Positions 24,680 to 33,162 of a stretch of DNA of 64,000 nucleotides are shown one piece after another. A model generated the notes under the pieces. That model saw only the letters and a list, made by a program, of their open reading frames with translations, made no database searches and was not told the DNA's origin. The first letter of the stretch is position 1. Each line of letters opens with the position of its first letter. The translations under genes and the position numbers were made by a program. The DNA comes from Croceibacterium_B sp035470785 (GTDB taxonomy: Bacteria > Pseudomonadota > Alphaproteobacteria > Sphingomonadales > Sphingomonadaceae). The stretch lies in NCBI GenBank assembly GCA_035470785.1, contig DATIQN010000042.1, positions 1-64,000 on the forward strand, in the 5' to 3' direction.

Positions 24680-25467
24680 CCGGAATGCCCATCTGGTATG
24701 AGTTGATGACGCCCGATCCTGCGGGGGTGGCGCCATTCTACCGCGCCGTCGGGGGATGGGACATTCCCGCCGCCGGCAACGCAATGCCGAACGGATCGGA
24801 ATACCGCGAAATCAAGCGGCCTGACGGAGGCAACCTCGGCGGCGTGCTGACGTTGACCAAGGCCATGCAGGACGGCGGTGCCCGGCCCGGTTGGATCCCC
24901 TATTTTCACGTGAAAGGGGCCGAGAGGGTCGTTGAAACCGCCGAAGGCATGGGCGCCACAACCCACATGGCACCCACCAAGATGCATGTCGGCACCTTGG
25001 CGATGATAGCCGACCCGCAAGGGGCACCATTCTACCTGATGGACCCCATTCCACCAGCGAATGATCCCAATGCCAAGAGTGACGTGTTCGACGAAGCGAG
25101 GCCTGGCCACTGCCGCTGGAACGAGCTTGCCACCACCGACGCCCAGGGGGCGAAAGGGTTCTACGCGAAGTTGCTCGGCTGGGAGTTCAAGGATGTCATG
25201 CCGATGGGCGCGGTGGGCGATTACCTGTTCATCGACGCGGAAGGCCGACGGATCGGCGCGATCAATCCGATGATCCGCGAGGGCCAGCCGCCGATGTGGG
25301 TGCTCTACCTCGGCGTCGACGAGATCGGCCGCGCGCTCGAAGCAGCGAAGGCCAACGGCGGCGCCGTGCTTCACGGTCCCCATGAGGTGCCCGGCGGAGA
25401 CCACATCTTCGTCGCCAGCGACCCGGCGGGCGCGATGGTTGCCTTCGTCGGCCCAAAAGGGGGATGA
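24676..25467 (+). CDS. Two-domain VOC-family protein
   Basis: A 263-residue protein with two tandem VOC modules. The first starts PIWYELMTPDPAGVAPFYRAV and ends ADPQGAPFYLMDP (about 1-115). The second starts CRWNELATTDAQGAKGFYAKLLGWEF and ends ASDPAGAMVAFVGP (about 135-262). The arrangement resembles mycobacterial CFP30B-type VOC pairs. Metal ligands are poorly conserved, so binding rather than catalysis is possible. Its start overlaps DUF1428 and its stop overlaps the next gene as ATGA. Confidence 0.88.
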   Translation: MTGMPIWYELMTPDPAGVAPFYRAVGGWDIPAAGNAMPNGSEYREIKRPDGGNLGGVLTLTKAMQDGGARPGWIPYFHVKGAERVVETAEGMGATTHMAPTKMHVGTLAMIADPQGAPFYLMDPIPPANDPNAKSDVFDEARPGHCRWNELATTDAQGAKGFYAKLLGWEFKDVMPMGAVGDYLFIDAEGRRIGAINPMIREGQPPMWVLYLGVDEIGRALEAAKANGGAVLHGPHEVPGGDHIFVASDPAGAMVAFVGPKGG

Positions 25468-25949
25468 TCGTGGCGAACAAGGCAACCAACTGCATCTGGT
25501 ACGATAGCGGCGCCGAAGACGCGGCGAAGTTCTACGCCGCGACCTTTCCTGACAGCTCGGTCGGCGAGGTCCACCGCGCGCCGGGCGACAATCCGAGCGG
25601 CAAGGAATGCGCCGTTCTGACGGTCGAGTTCACCGTCTGCGGTATCCCCTGTCTCGGCCTTAACGGCGGCCCGCACTTCACGCCGAGCGAGGCGTTCTCG
25701 ATCATGGTCTTCACCGACGAGCAGGAAGAAACCGACCGGTACTGGAACGCGATCGTCGGCAACGGCGGGCAGGAGAGCATGTGCGGCTGGTGCAAGTACA
25801 AGTGGGGCATCAGCTGGCAAATCACCCCGCGCGCGCTGATGAAGGCGACGACGAATCCCGACAAGGCCGCCGCCAAGCGCGCGTTCGACGCGATGATGAC
25901 GATGAAGAAGATCAACATCGCGAAGATCGAAGCGGCGCTGAAGGGCTGA
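25464..25949 (+). CDS. PhnB-like / 3-dmu-9_3-mt fold protein
   Basis: A 161-residue VOC-superfamily protein of the PhnB group. It has TNCIWYDSGAEDAAKFYAATFPDSSVG, then GKECAVLTVEFTVCGIPCLGLNGGPHFTPSEAFSIMVF and the signature CGWCKYKWGISWQITP. Despite the old name (3-demethylubiquinone methyltransferase-like), members are not proven methyltransferases. The ATG at 25464 overlaps the previous stop; a GTG at 25470 is a possible alternative. Confidence 0.87.
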   Translation: MIVANKATNCIWYDSGAEDAAKFYAATFPDSSVGEVHRAPGDNPSGKECAVLTVEFTVCGIPCLGLNGGPHFTPSEAFSIMVFTDEQEETDRYWNAIVGNGGQESMCGWCKYKWGISWQITPRALMKATTNPDKAAAKRAFDAMMTMKKINIAKIEAALKG

Positions 25950-25959
25950 GGGATCGAGC

Positions 25960-26628
25960 ATGAGCAACATCGAGATTACCGCGCTGAAGAGCGTCCCCGA
26001 ACCGGCCAAGGGCCTGGTGCGCGACATCCGGGTGCGTTGGGCGCTCGAGGAAGCGGGCCTTCCCTACGCCGTCCGCAAGCTCGACATGCGCATGGACCTG
26101 CGCGACGACCGCCCGGCCGACTATCTCGCCGAGAGCCCGTTCGGCCAGGTACCAGCCTATCGCGACGGCGACGTGGCGATGTTCGAATCCGGCGCGATCG
26201 TGCTGCATATTGGCGAGACGAACGAAGCTCTGATGCCGCGCGATCCGCAAGGCCGGGCGCGAGCCAAATCATGGGTGCTTGCCGCGCTCAACAATGTCGA
26301 GCCGGCGACATGGAACTACGCGATGCTGCGCGTCTTCTATGGCGGACAGGACTGGGCCGAGCAGGCGCGGCCCATCTTCGAGGAGACAGCGCGCAAGCGG
26401 CTAGAGCCGGTGGCCGCCTATCTCGGGGACAACGACTGGCTGGAAGGCCGGTTCACCGCCGGCGACTTGTTGATGGTCTGCGTTCTCAAGATCGCCGGCC
26501 GCACGGGTCTGCTGGCCGATTTCCCGACGCTCGCCGCCTACCAGGCGCGTGGCGAGGCGCGCCCGGCCTACCAGCGCGCGCTGGCGGCTCAACTCGCCGA
26601 CTTCGAGAACCAGCAGGTCACCGCTTAA
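25960..26628 (+). CDS. Glutathione S-transferase family protein (3)
   Basis: A 222-residue GST, paralogue of the one at 23645. It begins IEITALKSVPEPAKGLVRDIRVRWALEEAG, again without a standard catalytic residue in the first strand. It has PFGQVPAY (cis-proline), ESGAIVLHIGE (glutathione binding) and DNDWLEGRFTAGDLLMVCVL. The two copies probably arose by local duplication and kept the same odd N-terminus, so the feature is functional in some way. It lies 10 bp after the PhnB-like gene. Confidence 0.9.
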   Translation: MSNIEITALKSVPEPAKGLVRDIRVRWALEEAGLPYAVRKLDMRMDLRDDRPADYLAESPFGQVPAYRDGDVAMFESGAIVLHIGETNEALMPRDPQGRARAKSWVLAALNNVEPATWNYAMLRVFYGGQDWAEQARPIFEETARKRLEPVAAYLGDNDWLEGRFTAGDLLMVCVLKIAGRTGLLADFPTLAAYQARGEARPAYQRALAAQLADFENQQVTA

Positions 26629-26638
26629 GGATCGCCCC

Positions 26639-27304
26639 ATGCTCGCACTCTACGGCCACCCGTTCTCGTCCTACACATGGAAAGCGCTGATCCCGCTTTA
26701 CGCGGACGGCACTCCGTTCGAGTTTCGGGAGTTTTCCCAACACGCGGCGTTCGTCGGCGAGGCGCATCCCGCGGGCAAGTTCCCGGTCCTCACCGACGGT
26801 GGCGTCACCGTTGTCGAAGCGACCGCCATCATCGAATACCTCGCCGTTCACCACCCGGGCGAAGCACCGCTGATCCCTGTCGAATCCTCGATTGCCGTAA
26901 CAGCGCGGATGCTCGACCGGGTCTTCGACAACTACGTCATGGGCAACACGCAACGCGTCGTGGCGGCCTATTTCGTTGACAAGGACAACCCCGGCACAAA
27001 AGGCATGGGGGACGCTCCCGACGCGCACGAAGTCGAAGCCGGCAAGGCCGGGTTGCGCCGCGCCTACGCCTGGCTGGAGAATTGGCTGTCCGCCAATCTC
27101 CTGCCGCCCAATGTCTCGCTGGTAACCTGCGCCGCCGCACCGTCGCTGTTCTACGCCGACTGGGTAGAGCGCATTCCCGAGGACTGTCCGAAGCTTGCCG
27201 CCTTGCGCGCCGAACTACTGGCGCTGCCTGCGGTAAGCCGCTGCGTCGAGGACGCGCGGCCCTACCGCGCCTACTTCCCGCCCGGCGCGCCCGATCGCGA
27301 TTGA
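26639..27304 (+). CDS. Glutathione S-transferase family protein (4)
   Basis: A 221-residue GST. It begins MLALYGHPFSSYTWKALIPLY with serines 10 and 11 near the catalytic spot. KFPVLTDGG (cis-proline) and EATAIIEYLAVHHPG (glutathione binding, Glu-Ala instead of Glu-Ser) follow. The helical domain is longer than in its neighbours and contains SLVTCAAAPSLFYADWV. The ATG at 26639 is 10 bp after the preceding GST stop and follows AAGGATCG. It resembles the YfcG/theta-like groups only loosely. Confidence 0.88.
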   Translation: MLALYGHPFSSYTWKALIPLYADGTPFEFREFSQHAAFVGEAHPAGKFPVLTDGGVTVVEATAIIEYLAVHHPGEAPLIPVESSIAVTARMLDRVFDNYVMGNTQRVVAAYFVDKDNPGTKGMGDAPDAHEVEAGKAGLRRAYAWLENWLSANLLPPNVSLVTCAAAPSLFYADWVERIPEDCPKLAALRAELLALPAVSRCVEDARPYRAYFPPGAPDRD

Positions 27305-27316
27305 TGGAGAGGACCG

Positions 27317-27757
27317 ATGCACGAGCTTTCGATCACCCGCTACATCGACGCTCCTCCGGCAACCGTCTGGGATGTCATGGCCAACCGCCTTGAGGAATGG
27401 TGGTGCCCGAAACCCTGGCGTGCCGAGTTCGATAACCTCGAACGCCGCGCGGGCGGAAACGGCAGTTGCACGATGTACGGCCCCGGCGGGGAAGTGCACT
27501 CGCATCTCGGCACGGTCCTCGCCTGGGACGAAGGTCGCCGCTTCGCCTTCACCGATGCCATCCAGGGCGATCTCGAACCCGCCGGGCCGTTCATGATCGG
27601 CATCTGGCAAGTCGAGCCGGAAGGCAGCGGGACACGCTATACCGCGCGGGCCCGCCACTGGACCCAGGTAGACTCCAAGCGACACGAAGAAATGGGCTTC
27701 CACGAAGGTCGGGGCGCCTGCGCGGACCAACTCGTCGCGATGTGCGAGAATCCTTGA
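27317..27757 (+). CDS. SRPBCC (AHSA1-like START-fold) protein
   Basis: A 146-residue START-fold protein. It starts HELSITRYIDAPPATVWDVMANRLEEWWCPKPW, the typical first strand and helices. It has GPGGEVHSHLGTVLAWDEGRRFAFTDAI and ends with the long C-terminal helix. Such proteins bind hydrophobic ligands; the ligand is unknown. It starts 12 bp after the previous GST gene with GGAGAGGACCG as ribosome site, and a 55-bp gap with lower G+C follows. Confidence 0.87.
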   Translation: MHELSITRYIDAPPATVWDVMANRLEEWWCPKPWRAEFDNLERRAGGNGSCTMYGPGGEVHSHLGTVLAWDEGRRFAFTDAIQGDLEPAGPFMIGIWQVEPEGSGTRYTARARHWTQVDSKRHEEMGFHEGRGACADQLVAMCENP

Positions 27758-27812
27758 TTCGTAGCATTTGTTCTCGTATTGTTCTAAACCTCTTAGGCAG
27801 GAGCGATTCGCG

Positions 27813-28445
27813 ATGGCGGCCTTCACGTTCTTCTACAATCCGATGAGCCGCGCTCAGATCGCGCGCTGGGCGTTGCACGAGGTCAAGGCCGATTACGAGC
27901 CTGTGCTGATCTCATGGGATGCTAAGCCCGCGGCGCTGCTCGCGGCCAATCTAATGGGCAAGTTGCCAACGATCATCCATCATCACGACGGCCATGATCA
28001 TGTAGTGAGCGAAGCGGCCGCCGTGTGCCACTACCTCGCCGCCGTGCATCCGCAGGCCGGGCTGCTGCCGGGCGAACACGAGCTGGCCGACTATTTTCGC
28101 TGGCTGTTCTTCGCCGCCGGCCCGGTCGAACAGGCGGTGACCAACAGCGCTTTCGGCTGGCTGCCCGACGAAAGGCAGCAGATTAGCATCGGCTTCGGCA
28201 GCTACCAGCGGACCATCGACTCGCTCGAACAGTGGTTCGCCGGACACCACTTCGTCTGCGGCGAGCGCTTTACGATGGCCGACGTCTACGTCGGCTCGGC
28301 AATCGACTGGGGGCTGGCGTTCAAATCGATTCCCGAGCGGCCCGCCTTCGCGGCCTACGCCGAACGCTTCCGGGCTCGCGACGCGTACCTGGAAGCCAAG
28401 GCCGTCGATAACAAGCTGATCGAAGAAATGCGCGCGAATGCTTGA
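27813..28445 (+). CDS. Glutathione S-transferase family protein (5), with His-rich loop
   Basis: A 210-residue GST. It begins AAFTFFYNPMSRAQIARWALHEV with S12 in NPMSRA as candidate catalytic residue. GKLPTIIHHHDGHDHVVSEAAAVCHYL places a run of five histidines in the loop between cis-proline and the glutathione motif SEAAAV, which is unusual and could bind metal. The helical domain has HFVCGERFTMADVYVGSAI. The ATG at 27813 follows GGCAGGAGCGATT. The last 8 bp overlap the GFA gene. Confidence 0.9.
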   Translation: MAAFTFFYNPMSRAQIARWALHEVKADYEPVLISWDAKPAALLAANLMGKLPTIIHHHDGHDHVVSEAAAVCHYLAAVHPQAGLLPGEHELADYFRWLFFAAGPVEQAVTNSAFGWLPDERQQISIGFGSYQRTIDSLEQWFAGHHFVCGERFTMADVYVGSAIDWGLAFKSIPERPAFAAYAERFRARDAYLEAKAVDNKLIEEMRANA

Positions 28446-28911
28446 GGGCCGCTGCGCTTGCGGCGAAGTGCGCTACCGCCTCGCCGGGCGGCCGTTCGCG
28501 GTGCACTGCTGCCATTGCCGCGACTGCCAGCGTGAGACCGGCTCGGCTTTCGTTATTAACGGGCTGATCGAAATGCCGATGGTGGAGGTCACCAGCGGCG
28601 CACCTGAAACGATCGATACGCCCTCGGCGAGCGGCAATGGACAGAAGATCGTGCGCTGCCCGACCTGCAAGGTCGCCCTTTGGAGCCACTACGGCGGAAT
28701 GGGCGAAAAAGCTGCTTTCGTCCGCATCGGCACGCTCGAGAATCCCGACGCTTGTCCGCCGCAGGTCCACATCTTCACCCGCAGCAGGCAGCCGTGGTTC
28801 GATCTGCCCATGGACGCACCCGCATACGAAGTCTTCTACAGCCGTGACGATGTCGAGAAGTTGTTTGGGAAGGATGGCGCCGAGCGCTGGCGGGCCCTGC
28901 GAGGCGCTTGA
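28438..28911 (+). CDS. GFA-family zinc protein (CENP-V/GFA domain)
   Basis: A 157-residue GFA-domain protein. Zinc ligands are recognisable in C6-x-C8 (RCACGEVRY), C25-x-C27 and C30 (CCHCRDCQRETGSAF), and C74-x2-C77 (RCPTCKVALW). The archetype, Paracoccus Gfa, was described as speeding S-hydroxymethylglutathione formation, though later work questions this, so the annotation should stay at family level. It overlaps the fifth GST gene, which fits a glutathione-linked cluster. Confidence 0.9.
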   Translation: MLEGRCACGEVRYRLAGRPFAVHCCHCRDCQRETGSAFVINGLIEMPMVEVTSGAPETIDTPSASGNGQKIVRCPTCKVALWSHYGGMGEKAAFVRIGTLENPDACPPQVHIFTRSRQPWFDLPMDAPAYEVFYSRDDVEKLFGKDGAERWRALRGA

Positions 28912-28978
28912 TTGGCTCGTCAACGGCCGGACGCCAGGGCAAGGTTCCCAAGCGCCCGGCTGCTAGGTATAAACGCCT

Positions 28979-29248
28979 ATGCCCGATCCGATCCGCCGTT
29001 GGTTCGTCGCCCATCCAGAAAGCGTCGGCGAGACCTATCCCGAACACTTCGGCGTCGCGACGCGTTTCGGGCTGGCGATGGTCGGCGGCGGGCTCGCCTG
29101 CCTGGTTCACGCATTGGTACCTGCGTTGTTCGTCCGAACCGGCAGTACAACCATCAAGGAACTCTACGGCGAAATGGTGGCTCGCCAGCCCGGCGCGCCG
29201 CGCCCTGCCCACGAAGAGCCCCACTGGCAGCCTGAATACGAAATTTGA
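28979..29248 (+). CDS. DUF6356 small membrane protein
   Basis: An 89-residue protein of the alphaproteobacterial DUF6356 type. It has a conserved start FVAHPESVGETYPEHFGVATRFGLAMV, one membrane helix (about 30-52) containing CLVHALVPALF, and a helix ending TTIKELYGEMV. Function is unknown. It lies 67 bp after the GFA gene and converges with the J-domain gene 8 bp away. Confidence 0.83.
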   Translation: MPDPIRRWFVAHPESVGETYPEHFGVATRFGLAMVGGGLACLVHALVPALFVRTGSTTIKELYGEMVARQPGAPRPAHEEPHWQPEYEI

Positions 29249-29256
29249 GCCGACGC

Positions 29257-29853
29257 TCAGGCGCACGCCGCGGCCTTCCGCAACAGCTGGTAGGCTTCCA
29301 CCACGCGCTGCAACCGGCGCTCGTGGCTGCGATCCCCGCCGTTGCGGTCGGGGTGGTAGCGCCGGACGAGCTCAGAATAGCGCCGCCGCAGCTTCGTGCG
29401 GTCGGTTTGCGGGTCGAGGCCCATGACACCCAGCGCCTCGCGCTCCATTGATGTGAAGCGGGCCCACGCGCTATCGAAAGCACGCCGGCTTCCGGCCCGC
29501 ACACGAATATCGTTGGCCCGCGCGCCGATGGCGTCGAGCGGGTCGTGAAAGTCCGCCCACCTTGGCAGTCCGTCAGCGCCTGCATCGGCGCGGAACGCGC
29601 GGGTCTCGGTCTGCCAGCCGGCTATCGGCGATTGCGCGGCAAGTATCTCGTCGGCGCTCATTCCGGCGAACCAGTCGTAGGCCGAATTGAACTCGCGCAC
29701 GTGGTCGAGGCAATACCAGCGCCACTCGCCCGGCCCGTCGAAACCGGCGGCGCGCGAGCCTGGAGCACGGAACTCGCCGGCCTCGCGGCATCCGTCCGCT
29801 TCGCATTCGCGGCCCGTCTCGTCGTATCGGCCGTGGAACCTCTGGCTTCGCAT
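29257..29853 (-). CDS. J-domain (DnaJ-like) co-chaperone with N-terminal Cys/His region
   Basis: A 198-residue protein with a C-terminal J domain (about 142-195). The sequence LGVMGLDPQTDRTKLRRRYSELVRRYHPDRNGGD carries HPD at 167-169, required to stimulate DnaK. The N-terminal part has C17, C22 and C48-x2-H51 (CEADGC ... YCLDHVREFN), which may bind zinc, followed by a YDWFAGM segment. Placing J at the C-terminus is the form seen in several alphaproteobacterial proteins. It is divergent from bolA with 43 bp between the starts. Confidence 0.88.
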   Translation of the reverse strand: MRSQRFHGRYDETGRECEADGCREAGEFRAPGSRAAGFDGPGEWRWYCLDHVREFNSAYDWFAGMSADEILAAQSPIAGWQTETRAFRADAGADGLPRWADFHDPLDAIGARANDIRVRAGSRRAFDSAWARFTSMEREALGVMGLDPQTDRTKLRRRYSELVRRYHPDRNGGDRSHERRLQRVVEAYQLLRKAAACA

Positions 29854-29896
29854 CGGCTATAGGATGGGGAGAGTCGGCCCGGAAGGAAACCCCAAT

Positions 29897-30175
29897 ATGG
29901 CAGGAAGTGTCGCCCACGAGATCGAAACCCTGCTCGGCCACGCCTTCGTGCCCACGCGGCTCGAGGTGCTAAACGACAGCGCCCGCCACCACGGCCATTC
30001 GGGCGACGACGGCAGCGGCGAATCGCACTTCACTGTGGTGATCGAAAGCGTCGCCTTCGCCGGCAAGAGCCGGCTTGAGCGCCAGCGGATGGTCAATCGC
30101 GCGCTGGGCGATATCCCCGGCCAGCGGGTCCACGCGCTGGCGATCCGCGCCTTCGCGCCGGGAGAAGCCGGATGA
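29897..30175 (+). CDS. BolA-family protein
   Basis: A 92-residue BolA protein. It has LEVLNDSARHHGHSGDDGSGESHFTVVIES, with the invariant His pair region, then FAGKSRLERQRMVNRALGDIPGQRVHALAIRAFAP. BolA proteins pair with monothiol glutaredoxins around glutathione-ligated [2Fe-2S] clusters, so a place beside GST genes is suggestive. The ATG at 29897 follows GGAAGGAAACCCC. The stop overlaps the next GST start as ATGA. Confidence 0.93.
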   Translation: MAGSVAHEIETLLGHAFVPTRLEVLNDSARHHGHSGDDGSGESHFTVVIESVAFAGKSRLERQRMVNRALGDIPGQRVHALAIRAFAPGEAG

Positions 30176-30873
30176 GCTACCAGCTGTGGTACTGGCCAGG
30201 CATTCAGGGCCGCGGCGAATTCGTCCGGCTCGCGCTCGAAGCTGCCGAGATCGAATACGAGGATATGGCGCGCGAGAAAGGGGCCGAGGCGCTGGTCGAG
30301 GACTTGCATAGCCGTTCGGGCATCAAGCCGCTCGCCCCGCCCTACCTCGTTGATGGTGACCTGTGCATCGGGCAGACCGCGCACATCCTCGCCTTCCTCG
30401 CCGACCGGCACGATTTCGGTGCCGGCGAGCCCGAGACCGATCTCCAGCTGATCCAGCTCCAGCTCGACGTGACCGACATCGTCGCCGAGGTGCACAATGT
30501 ACACCATCCGGTTGCGGGTGCCCTTTATTACCATGACCAGATGGACGCAGCCTACGAAGCCGCTCAGCACTTCCGCGATGAGCGCATCCCGAAGTTCCTC
30601 GACCACTTCGAAGGCGCGCTCGAGGAAAACGGCGGGCCGTTCATGCTCGGTGACGGCTGGACCCATGTCGACACCAGCCTGTTCCAGCTGATGGAGGGGC
30701 TCGACTACATGTTCCCCAATCGCATGCGCCAGATCGACTACCCGCGGCTCGACCTGTGCCGCCAGGCGGTGATGGAGATCGACGGCATCGCGCAATACCT
30801 TGCCTCAGACCGGCGCCTGCCGTTCAACGAGGAAGGTATCTTCCGGCACTACCCGGAGCTCGACAGCGACTGA
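30172..30873 (+). CDS. Glutathione S-transferase family protein (6), Tyr-type
   Basis: A 233-residue GST of the alpha/mu/pi/sigma kind. The start SYQLWYWPGIQGRGEFVRLALEAAEIEYED puts Y7 at the catalytic place, and Q-T-A-H in CIGQTAHILAFL replaces the usual QS glutathione motif. The helical domain contains MLGDGWTHVDTSLFQLMEGL. It differs clearly from the other five GSTs in the cluster. It is translationally coupled to bolA (ATGA overlap). Confidence 0.9.
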   Translation: MSYQLWYWPGIQGRGEFVRLALEAAEIEYEDMAREKGAEALVEDLHSRSGIKPLAPPYLVDGDLCIGQTAHILAFLADRHDFGAGEPETDLQLIQLQLDVTDIVAEVHNVHHPVAGALYYHDQMDAAYEAAQHFRDERIPKFLDHFEGALEENGGPFMLGDGWTHVDTSLFQLMEGLDYMFPNRMRQIDYPRLDLCRQAVMEIDGIAQYLASDRRLPFNEEGIFRHYPELDSD

Positions 30874-30941
30874 CCTGTGCTTGCGCGGCGCTGGCTTAAC
30901 GCGCAGATTGCCAGCGGATTTCGAACGGGGAGGACGTCACG

Positions 30942-31697
30942 ATGGCCGCGATTTTTCTGGTGCCGCTTGCCTTGCTAGTGGTGTTCGCGCTGCGCTCGTT
31001 CCGCATCAACCAGGAATACCAACGCGGGGTGCTGTTCAGGCTCGGTCGGCTTGGCACAACCAAGGGCCCGGGAATTTTCTGGCTCATCCCCCTTGTCGAC
31101 CGCGTGGTGAAGGTCGACCTGCGCACGGTCACCGTCGCACTCGAAACCCAGGAAACGGTAACGCGCGATGGTGTGGCGGTGCGGGTCAACGCGGTCCTGT
31201 GGTACCGCGCGGTCGACGCTTCGCGTGTCGTGACCACAGTCGTGAACTGGAACGGGGCGGTGATCCAGGCGGCAGAAACCGCCATGCGCGACGCCATCGG
31301 CCAGAGCGACCTCGACCAGATGCTCAAGGACCGCGTCTCGATCAACAAGCGGCTGCTCGAAATGCTCTCGAACACCTGTCTGCAGTGGGGGGTCGATATC
31401 GACGCGGTCGAGATCAAGGACCTCGATATCCCTGAGAACATGCAGCGCGCGATCGCCAAGGAAGCCGAAGCGATCCGCGAAAAGCGAGCACGCATCATCA
31501 AGGCCGAAGGCGAAAGCGAGGCCTCGGCCAAGCTCGCCCAGGCGGCCAAGGTGATCAGCGGCCAGCCGGGCGCGCTCGAGCTGCGGCGTCTGCAGACGCT
31601 GTCCGAGATCGGGGTGGAGCACAATTCGACGATCATCGCCATGTTCCCGACCGAGCTGCTCGAAGCGGCGCAGAAGATCGTCGGACCGAAGAAATGA
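30942..31697 (+). CDS. Slipin / stomatin-like SPFH protein
   Basis: A 251-residue SPFH membrane-scaffold protein. An N-terminal hydrophobic segment (about 3-17) is followed by the stomatin signature region INQEYQRGVLFRLGRLGTTKGPGIFWLIPLVDRVVKVDLR. ETVTRDGVAVRVNAVLWYRAVD and the coiled-coil ending AEAIREKRARIIKAEGESEASAKLAQAA complete it. Slipins form oligomeric membrane microdomains. A NfeD partner gene is often next to prokaryotic slipins but is absent here; instead the stop overlaps a pirin gene as ATGA. Confidence 0.93.
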   Translation: MAAIFLVPLALLVVFALRSFRINQEYQRGVLFRLGRLGTTKGPGIFWLIPLVDRVVKVDLRTVTVALETQETVTRDGVAVRVNAVLWYRAVDASRVVTTVVNWNGAVIQAAETAMRDAIGQSDLDQMLKDRVSINKRLLEMLSNTCLQWGVDIDAVEIKDLDIPENMQRAIAKEAEAIREKRARIIKAEGESEASAKLAQAAKVISGQPGALELRRLQTLSEIGVEHNSTIIAMFPTELLEAAQKIVGPKK

Positions 31698-32578
31698 GCC
31701 TCCTCAAGACCGTCACGCCCATCAGCCACGACCTCGGCAGTTTCGAGGTTCGCCGCGCGGTGCCGAGTCCCGAGTGCCGCATGGTCGGGCCGTTCGTGTT
31801 CGTCGACCAGTTCGGCCCGGCGCAGCTCGCGCTTGGTGAGGGAATGGACGTTCGGCCGCACCCGCACATCAACCTCGCCACGGTGACCTGGCTGTTCGAA
31901 GGCGCGATCGCCCACCGCGACAGCCTCGGCACCTTCTCGACCATTCATCCCGGCACCGTGAACCTGATGACCGCGGGCAGCGGCATCGTCCATTCGGAGC
32001 GCAGCCCGGCGGCCGAGCGCGCCGCCGGCCCGAAGCTGTACGGCATGCAAACCTGGCTAGCACTGCCCGACGGCCGCGAGGAAATTGCCCCGGCGTTCGA
32101 GGCGGTCAGCGACCTGCCCTTCGTTTCCGATCGCGGCGCCAGAGCGCAGATCATCATGGGTTCGCTATGGGGCCAGACGGCGCCGACCACTACTTACGCC
32201 GGAACGATCTATGCCGAAATCCTGCTCACCGGCGGCGGCGCGATCCCGATCGAGGCCGAAGCCGACGAGCGCGCAGTGATGCTGGTGGGGGGCGAAGCAA
32301 CGCTGGATGGCGAACCGCTCAAGCTCTACGAGTTGAACATCCTGCAACCGGGCGAAGAAATGACGCTGCGCTCAGGGCTCGGCGGCCGCGCTATGCTCCT
32401 TGGCGGCGAGGCGTTTGCCACGCGTCGTTACGTCTGGTGGAACTTCGTCAGCTCCGACCGCGAGCGGATCGAGCAGGCCAAGACCGACTGGCGCGAAGGC
32501 CGCTTCGCGAAGGTCCCAGGGGACGACAAGGAGTTCATCCCCCTGCCCGAAGTGCCCAAGACCGTCAGCTATCCGTAA
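31694..32578 (+). CDS. Pirin-family bicupin protein
   Basis: A 294-residue pirin. The iron ligands of the N-terminal cupin are visible as H56 and H58 (RPHPHINLATVTW), H100 and E102 (IVHSERSP). The C-terminal cupin ends with GEAFATRRYVWWNFVSSDRERIEQAKTDW. Some bacterial pirins oxidise quercetin, others regulate metabolic enzymes. It is translationally coupled to the slipin gene, and ends the accessory plus-strand region. Confidence 0.93.
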   Translation: MSLLKTVTPISHDLGSFEVRRAVPSPECRMVGPFVFVDQFGPAQLALGEGMDVRPHPHINLATVTWLFEGAIAHRDSLGTFSTIHPGTVNLMTAGSGIVHSERSPAAERAAGPKLYGMQTWLALPDGREEIAPAFEAVSDLPFVSDRGARAQIIMGSLWGQTAPTTTYAGTIYAEILLTGGGAIPIEAEADERAVMLVGGEATLDGEPLKLYELNILQPGEEMTLRSGLGGRAMLLGGEAFATRRYVWWNFVSSDRERIEQAKTDWREGRFAKVPGDDKEFIPLPEVPKTVSYP

Positions 32579-32632
32579 GCGTGGCCGGCCGCGCATTGGG
32601 GCGCGGCCGGCTAGCTTGGCAGGGCGATCGGC

Positions 32633-32932
32633 TCAGCCGGCGACAAAGGTCGCAGTGTCGAACGCCACGCCCTTGGTGTTGAGCTGCTCCATCGCGCTGC
32701 CGTGCGCCGTCTGCTTGCACCGCTGCCACGCCGAGAACGACGTGAGGTCGCGAATGTCGGGGCGCTCGCACGCCGCGTCGACGCGGTCGGCGAGAATTTT
32801 GGTCCCGGCCGGCGAAGCGAGGTCGAGATCGCTGTAGGGAACCTGGACCGTAACCGGTTCCGCAGCGGCCGGGGCAACGGCGATGAAGGCGAGCGAGGCG
32901 GCGATGGCGGCGTTGATGGCATACTTGTTCAT
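32633..32932 (-). CDS. UrcA-family secreted protein
   Basis: A 99-residue protein with a signal peptide (cleavage near AAA-EP, residue 24) and the UrcA pattern VPYSDLDLASPAGTKILADRVDAACERPDIRDL ... AWQRCKQ. Cysteines 55 and 72 could form the usual disulfide. UrcA proteins are abundant in Sphingomonadales and Caulobacterales, are periplasmic and have unknown function. It is monocistronic, 230 bp downstream of the DUF2332 gene. Confidence 0.88.
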   Translation of the reverse strand: MNKYAINAAIAASLAFIAVAPAAAEPVTVQVPYSDLDLASPAGTKILADRVDAACERPDIRDLTSFSAWQRCKQTAHGSAMEQLNTKGVAFDTATFVAG

Positions 32933-33162
32933 GGATCATACTCCGGGGGTCTGACGCCTTGATCGGCGATGCAGCCCGTATGATCGCGAGACGTCGCAAG
33001 ACTTTGCCGCGCGCGCCGCAAATTGTCGGAAATTGTACGGCATAGTTCGCGACCATCAATACGGACAAAGTCAACGATTAGTGAGAGTTCGGCCTCGCAA
33101 CCGATTGGATTCTAGCCCTCAATTCTGCGACAGGCGTTACAATTCGCCCAACTTCGATCCGC

